From contig CM067316.1 of the NCBI GenBank assembly GCA_034231615.1, positions 61,837,353 through 61,901,352 on the forward strand: a DNA stretch of 64,000 nucleotides. Reading direction: 5' to 3'. A program made the position numbers and the translations under genes. The notes beneath the pieces are model-generated. The model saw only the letters and a program-made list of their open reading frames with translations. It did no database searches and was not told the origin of the DNA. The stretch comes from Meghimatium bilineatum. Its lineage: Eukaryota > Mollusca > Gastropoda > Stylommatophora > Philomycidae. Each line of letters begins with the position of its first letter. The stretch's first letter is position 1. Shown here in pieces: positions 63,820 through 64,000 of this stretch.

Positions 63820-64000
63820 TTGAATGTGCAGTAATAGCAAGCTAAATGCTGCAGGAATTCATATGTTGAAGGTTGCAGGCTGTCACAGGTTAAATACTGC
63901 AAAATGTCATGTGTTGCATGCAATCATAAGTAGCAAACCGGCATATGTTCAAGGTTGCATGCATTTGTAGGTTGCAAACCGGCATATGCTCAAGGTTGCA
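63820..64000. repeat. degenerate repeat of about 20-42 bp, running off the window
   Basis: GCAAACCGGCATATGTTCAA and GCAAACCGGCATATGCTCAA lie 42 bp apart, preceded by weaker copies based on GGTTGCA and TGTTGCATGC. The array continues beyond the right edge. Confidence 0.75.

Overview
This window looks like AT-rich, intron/intergenic-type DNA from an animal, most likely a lophotrochozoan and plausibly a gastropod mollusc. The evidence is the mix of repeats: RNase H-less LINEs with the thumb motif LYGxExW, jockey-like LINEs with an endonuclease and an RNase H domain, tRNA-derived SINEs, a Tc1-like transposase, hAT-type MITEs, Penelope-like terminal motifs, and more than 40 tandem arrays. I see no bacterial-style operons, no rRNA, no intact tRNA gene and no recognisable host protein gene. 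Nearly every long open frame is a shadow of a minisatellite or a broken piece of a transposon. The species assignment is inference.

Layout: 0-3 kb holds seven tandem arrays. 3.3-5.2 kb is a mosaic of three LINE fragments. 5.2-6.7 kb is a 33-bp minisatellite. 7-10.4 kb holds SINEs, one hit by a hAT MITE and then expanded into a 36-bp array, plus LINE ends. 10.5-15 kb alternates arrays with LINE C-termini. 15.8-19.7 kb holds a LINE with a C-terminal zinc finger, then a second LINE containing a 64-copy 36-bp array. 20-25.1 kb is LINE debris, a duplicated tRNA-SINE and two more arrays inside LINE coding sequence. 26-32.4 kb holds SINEs, LINEs with internal arrays, a SINE inserted in a LINE, and a 224-bp inverted repeat. 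33.3-35.6 kb holds a Penelope-like inverted repeat and a 949-bp hAT-type element. 36-38.7 kb holds a dead Tc1 transposase and a LINE inserted into a SINE. 38.8-46.6 kb is arrays, SINEs, a deleted Tc1 copy and a deleted jockey-like LINE. 47.8-49.9 kb is a direct segmental duplication. 50-57.6 kb is arrays and a TATC microsatellite. 57.6-60.2 kb is the best-preserved LINE, jockey-like, with its RT palm deleted. The rest is SINE pieces and low-complexity DNA.

The main result is a pattern. At least eight minisatellites with different units (31, 32, 33, 36, 37, 39-40, 43 and 45 bp) lie inside LINE ORF2 remnants, in the same strand and position as the LINE motif their unit encodes. Others sit on a SINE 3' end, a Tc1 terminus and tRNA-like B boxes. 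The window therefore looks like a place where tandem repeats are repeatedly born from dead transposons. Several units are multiples of three and make long but spurious ORFs of up to 831 codons.
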